A stretch of 64,000 bases of DNA from positions 1,127,501 through 1,191,500 of the forward strand of contig NZ_QHCS01000001.1 in NCBI RefSeq assembly GCF_003545875.1, written 5' to 3'. Position numbers and translations under genes: made by a program. The DNA comes from Leptospira stimsonii. Lineage in GTDB: Bacteria; Spirochaetota; Leptospiria; Leptospirales; Leptospiraceae. The notes beneath the pieces are model-generated. The model was given only the letters and a program-made list of their open reading frames with translations, was not told the origin of the DNA and searched no databases. Below are positions 61,437-64,000 of this stretch, piece after piece; position 1 is the stretch's first letter; each line of letters begins with the position of its first letter.

Positions 61437-61722
61437 ATGGGTTTTAAGATTCACTTTCCGGATCTGAAGCGAAACATCGAAGTCGAGGATCAGGAGACGA
61501 TTTTAGATTCTTCCTTGAATGCGGGAATCGATCTCGCTTACTCTTGCAGATTCGGTCGATGCGGGGTTTGCAAAATTCTTTTGTTGAGCAGGAACGTGGA
61601 ACAACTTTCACACGGAAAATTCTCCCTTATGGAAAGAAGATAAAGACGCGGGTTTTATTTTGGCTTGTAGAGCGATTCCTACGAGAGATCTGGTTCTTCT
61701 TTCGATGAAAGGAAAAGTCTAA
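61437..61722 (+). pseudogene. 2Fe-2S ferredoxin, interrupted by a frameshift
   Basis: A plant-type ferredoxin. The first frame gives MGFKIHFPDLKRNIEVEDQE, then DLAYSCRFGRCGVCKIL with three of four cluster cysteines, then NVEQLSHGKFSL and a stop at 61641-61643. The next frame continues KEDKDAGFILACRAIPTRDL with the fourth Cys and ends at 61722. Adding or removing one base in the A-rich stretch near 61633-61638 restores a normal protein of about 94 residues. GGAGG precedes the ATG. Either a true mutation or a sequencing error. It sits behind a CueR-type promoter and before the regulator. Confidence 0.8.
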
Positions 61723-61746
61723 GAAATAAATCGATAGAGGTCGGTT

Positions 61747-62142
61747 ATGAATATCGGAGAAGTTTCCAAACAGTCCGGAGTTACTGCAAAACAAATTCGA
61801 CATTATGAAACGATCGGCCTCATCCCGAAAGCAAGGAGAGGAGAATCGGGTTATAGAATGTATTCTTCGGACGATGTTCACGTTCTTCAGTTCGTAAAAA
61901 GAGCTCGAAGTATGGGATTTGCATTGAAGGAAATCAAGAAGTTAGTCGGTCTTTGGAGAAATCAGAGCAGGGCGAGTTCGGATGTGAAGGTCCTCGCTCT
62001 TTCCCATCTAAAGACCTTGGAAAACAAGATTGCAGAACTCCAAGAAATGGCGGAGACTCTCAAAGATTTGGCCGCGCATTGTCACGGGGATCATCGCCCT
62101 CATTGTCCGATTCTTAAATCCCTTTCGAATGAAAAAGCCTGA
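61747..62142 (+). CDS. CueR-like MerR-family copper regulator
   Basis: 131 residues. MerR helix-turn-helix and wing: MNIGEVSKQSGVTAKQIRHY and IPKARRGESGYRMYSSDD. A dimerisation helix (LSHLKTLENKIAELQEMAET) leads to the metal loop CHGDHRPHC. The two ligand cysteines fall at residues 112 and 120 and a Ser at 77, the same numbers as in E. coli CueR, which senses Cu(I), Ag(I) and Au(I). The adjacent divergent 19-nt-spacer promoters are its obvious targets. It lies 24 bases after the ferredoxin frame, presumably in one transcript with it. Confidence 0.92.
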   Translation: MNIGEVSKQSGVTAKQIRHYETIGLIPKARRGESGYRMYSSDDVHVLQFVKRARSMGFALKEIKKLVGLWRNQSRASSDVKVLALSHLKTLENKIAELQEMAETLKDLAAHCHGDHRPHCPILKSLSNEKA

Positions 62143-62268
62143 GAAATCTTAGGTTATCGTTCCTCCTCCGCTTGCGAGAGCTGACCCCGATTCCAAACCG
62201 GGGACTCGGAAGATTTGTTTCTTTCAGCTTGACTCTGCTCGAAACTCACAAAAATTGGAATTCTCACC

Positions 62269-62566
<298 letters not shown>

Positions 62567-63091
62567 TCAATCCGTGCATCCAGCGCGAAAAGAATGAGAT
62601 CCTCTTTGATGGCTTCCGAATTCTTCCTTCAGAAGATGAAATCAAAGGAGCTTCTGATTTCGTTCTCCCAAAAGGGGACTTAAATCGATTTGTGGGAACT
62701 CCTTCAGACGCTTTTTCGAAAAGCTATCGATCGAATCGAGGTTTTGTCTGACTTCGGAGAGGAATGTAGGAACTCCTTCGTTTTCAGAAAAGGAATTTCT
62801 TTGAGAGTTGAATCAAAGTAGGAACTCCATCTTTCTCAAAGCGGACCTCTCTTGGAAAGCCGTCCTCTGTGGGAACTCCCGCTTTTCAAAAACTCTCTAA
62901 AAGATTCGAAATCTGTGAGGAGTTCCCGCGTTTTCCCTTTCACGAAGAAGGCCTACTTTCTCGATTCACAATACGTTCTACTTCCTGGAAAGAAGATTAT
63001 CTAATATATAAGATATTACTCTGTTATATAGAATAAAAATCTTGGTTCTTCTCTTCTAAGTTGATAAGCAAAAGGAAAAGGAGAAATAGGA
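62567..63091. repeat. Cluster of GGAACTCC elements before the OsmC gene
   Basis: Five copies occur at about 62692, 62765, 62817, 62869 and 62914. A near-palindrome TAATAT-5 nt-ATATTA (63002-63018) in very AT-rich DNA lies 75 bases upstream of the OsmC start and could be an operator. No gene is seen. Confidence 0.55.
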
Positions 63092-63535
63092 ATGGCAAAA
63101 GAACTGTTTTACAGTGATGCGAAGTGGTCCAGGGAAGGAGTGAAAATTCTTTTAGAATCCCGTGGTCATCGTTGGGTTGTGGATGAACCGGAAAGTCTCG
63201 GGGGAAAGGATGAGGCGGCGAATCCGGTGGAGTATGTTTTGCGCGGACTTGCGAGTTGTCTTGGGGTTTTGATCTCCGCGTTTTCACCTGCCTTTCAGGT
63301 GGAACTCAAGGACTTTCGAGTCCATGTGGAAGGAGATCTGGATCCGGACGGATTCTTAGGAAAAGCGCCGGTTCGAACGGGTTTTCAGGAAATTCGATAT
63401 ACGATTGAAGTGGAAAGCGATTCTCCACGTGAGAATCAAGATCGTCTTCTCGAACACATTCAGAAGATTTGCCCCGTTAAGGATACGCTCCAAGGAGTTT
63501 CTGTTCTTCCGTTGGAAGGAGTAAGCGCACTCTGA
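63092..63535 (+). CDS. OsmC-family protein
   Basis: 147 residues. Family traits are ANPVEYVLRGLASCLGVLIS with the first reactive Cys and ICPVKDTLQG with the second, as in OsmC/Ohr peroxidases and the YhfA-like branch. It probably detoxifies organic peroxides or binds thiols. AAGGAGAAATAGG precedes the ATG. It is a single gene with a long hairpin downstream. Confidence 0.88.
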   Translation: MAKELFYSDAKWSREGVKILLESRGHRWVVDEPESLGGKDEAANPVEYVLRGLASCLGVLISAFSPAFQVELKDFRVHVEGDLDPDGFLGKAPVRTGFQEIRYTIEVESDSPRENQDRLLEHIQKICPVKDTLQGVSVLPLEGVSAL

Positions 63536-63553
63536 TTCAAAATCGGAAAAAAG

Positions 63554-63618
63554 GTCTCAAACGGTTTGGCTTGGAAGAATTTCTTTCCTTCGAAATTTCA
63601 AGACAAACCGTTTGGGAC
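63554..63618 (+). terminator. Long hairpin downstream of the OsmC gene
   Basis: Arms GTCTCAAACGGTTTG (63554-63568) and CAAACCGTTTGGGAC (63604-63618) pair over 15 bp with one G-U. Inside, CTTG/CAAG and AATTTC/GAAATT extend the stem. There is no T run, so it is more a stable 3' structure than a classic terminator. Confidence 0.6.
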
Positions 63619-63818
63619 ATTCCATTTTCGAATTCTTCCACAACTCCCACTTTTGATTTTACTTTGAAACGGTGGAACTCCCTCGAATCCGCTTTACTTT
63701 TCCAGCTTCTCTCTGAATCCTGATTCTACTTTATTGAAAAGACGAAGGACAACGTGGTCTCTTTCCCAGTTTGGAAAGAATTTTGTCTCTCGTCACAAAA
63801 CAAATCTCTCAAGACACG

Positions 63819-64000
63819 ATGCTCTTTAACTCAATTCACTTTCTTATATTCTATCCGATCGTAGCGATCTCTTACTTTTTACTTCCCTTTCGTTTCCGCT
63901 GGATTCTTCTCCTCCTTGCGAGTTGTTATTTTTATATGGCCTTCATACCGGCCTACATTCTTATCCTCGCGTTTACGATCGTCTTGGATTATTATCTCGC
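63819..64000 (+). CDS. MBOAT-family membrane acyltransferase (3' end beyond window)
   Basis: The first 60 codons of a membrane-bound O-acyltransferase. MLFNSIHFLIFYPIVAISYF followed by LLPFRFRWILLLLASCYFYM and FIPAYILILAFTIVLDYYLA is the typical opening of AlgI/DltB-like proteins in Leptospira and other bacteria. The full protein is usually about 470-500 residues; the substrate (alginate, teichoic acid, LPS sugar) cannot be told from the fragment. Confidence 0.85.
   Translation, partial: MLFNSIHFLIFYPIVAISYFLLPFRFRWILLLLASCYFYMAFIPAYILILAFTIVLDYYL

Overview
The window looks like chromosomal DNA of a spirochaete of the genus Leptospira. This is inferred from gene content: spirochaete-type lipoproteins, a cyclic-nucleotide-gated channel of the SthK/LliK type, bactofilin beside an M23 peptidase, DUF1566 and FG-GAP secreted proteins, and mid-GC coding sequence. 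No rRNA, CRISPR array, prophage or intact insertion sequence is visible. Three tRNA genes are present (Lys-UUU, Glu-UUC, Leu-UAG).

Layout. 1-0.4 kb is the tail of rplQ with a strong terminator. 0.75-2.3 kb holds a LamG-like lipoprotein and an FG-GAP gene relic. 2.6-4.6 kb is a fused acyltransferase/glycerol-3-phosphate dehydrogenase. 4.97-7.3 kb is hisZ-purA, followed by tRNA-Lys and tRNA-Glu. 7.7-13.7 kb carries lipoproteins, a TIGR02757 protein, HMG-CoA lyase and two DUF1566 proteins. 14.6-22.1 kb holds an ABC ATPase, a TPR protein, ccmABC, a response-regulator/PP2C phosphatase and purC-purS-purQ. 22.8-27.4 kb holds the ion channel, an unknown protein and an EAL-domain protein. 28.3-32.9 kb is a Suf iron-sulfur cluster (sufC, sufD, Rieske protein, sufS, sufU, sufT) without sufB. 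33-46.4 kb mixes surface or unknown proteins with RidA, a methyltransferase, a DEAD-box helicase and a cell-wall amidase. 46.5-52.2 kb has a crotonase, a sensor kinase with receiver, MarR plus an HXXEE membrane protein, and a DUF900 hydrolase. 52.6-57.8 kb is a leftward cell-envelope run (zinc-dependent PLC family, PBP1A, bactofilin, LysM-M23). 57.9-59.9 kb is lysA-ispD. 60.5-62.1 kb is a copper-response module. The right end has tRNA-Leu, an OsmC protein and the start of an MBOAT acyltransferase.

Two signals stand out. First, about 50 copies of a 16-bp hairpin element (consensus TGYRGG-AACT-CCYRCA, where the arms change together) are scattered through almost every intergenic gap and also lie inside several genes. 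They sit in dense clusters at 22.1-22.6, 24.3-24.8, 27.6-28.1, 35.3-35.6 and 62.7-62.9 kb. Second, the copper module has a textbook pair of divergent MerR/CueR-type promoters with 19-nt spacers. One drives an HMA chaperone and a His-rich exported protein. The other drives a frameshifted 2Fe-2S ferredoxin and the CueR-like regulator itself.

Other repeats are a 108-bp tandem duplication, a two-copy composite intergenic element, a recurring terminator hairpin (CGGACTTTAAGTCCG), a 33-bp direct repeat at tRNA-Leu, and the end of what looks like an IS481-type element. Two small genes of 59 codons each, at 46.5 kb and 47.6 kb, are easy to miss; the second sits behind a Fur-like palindrome.
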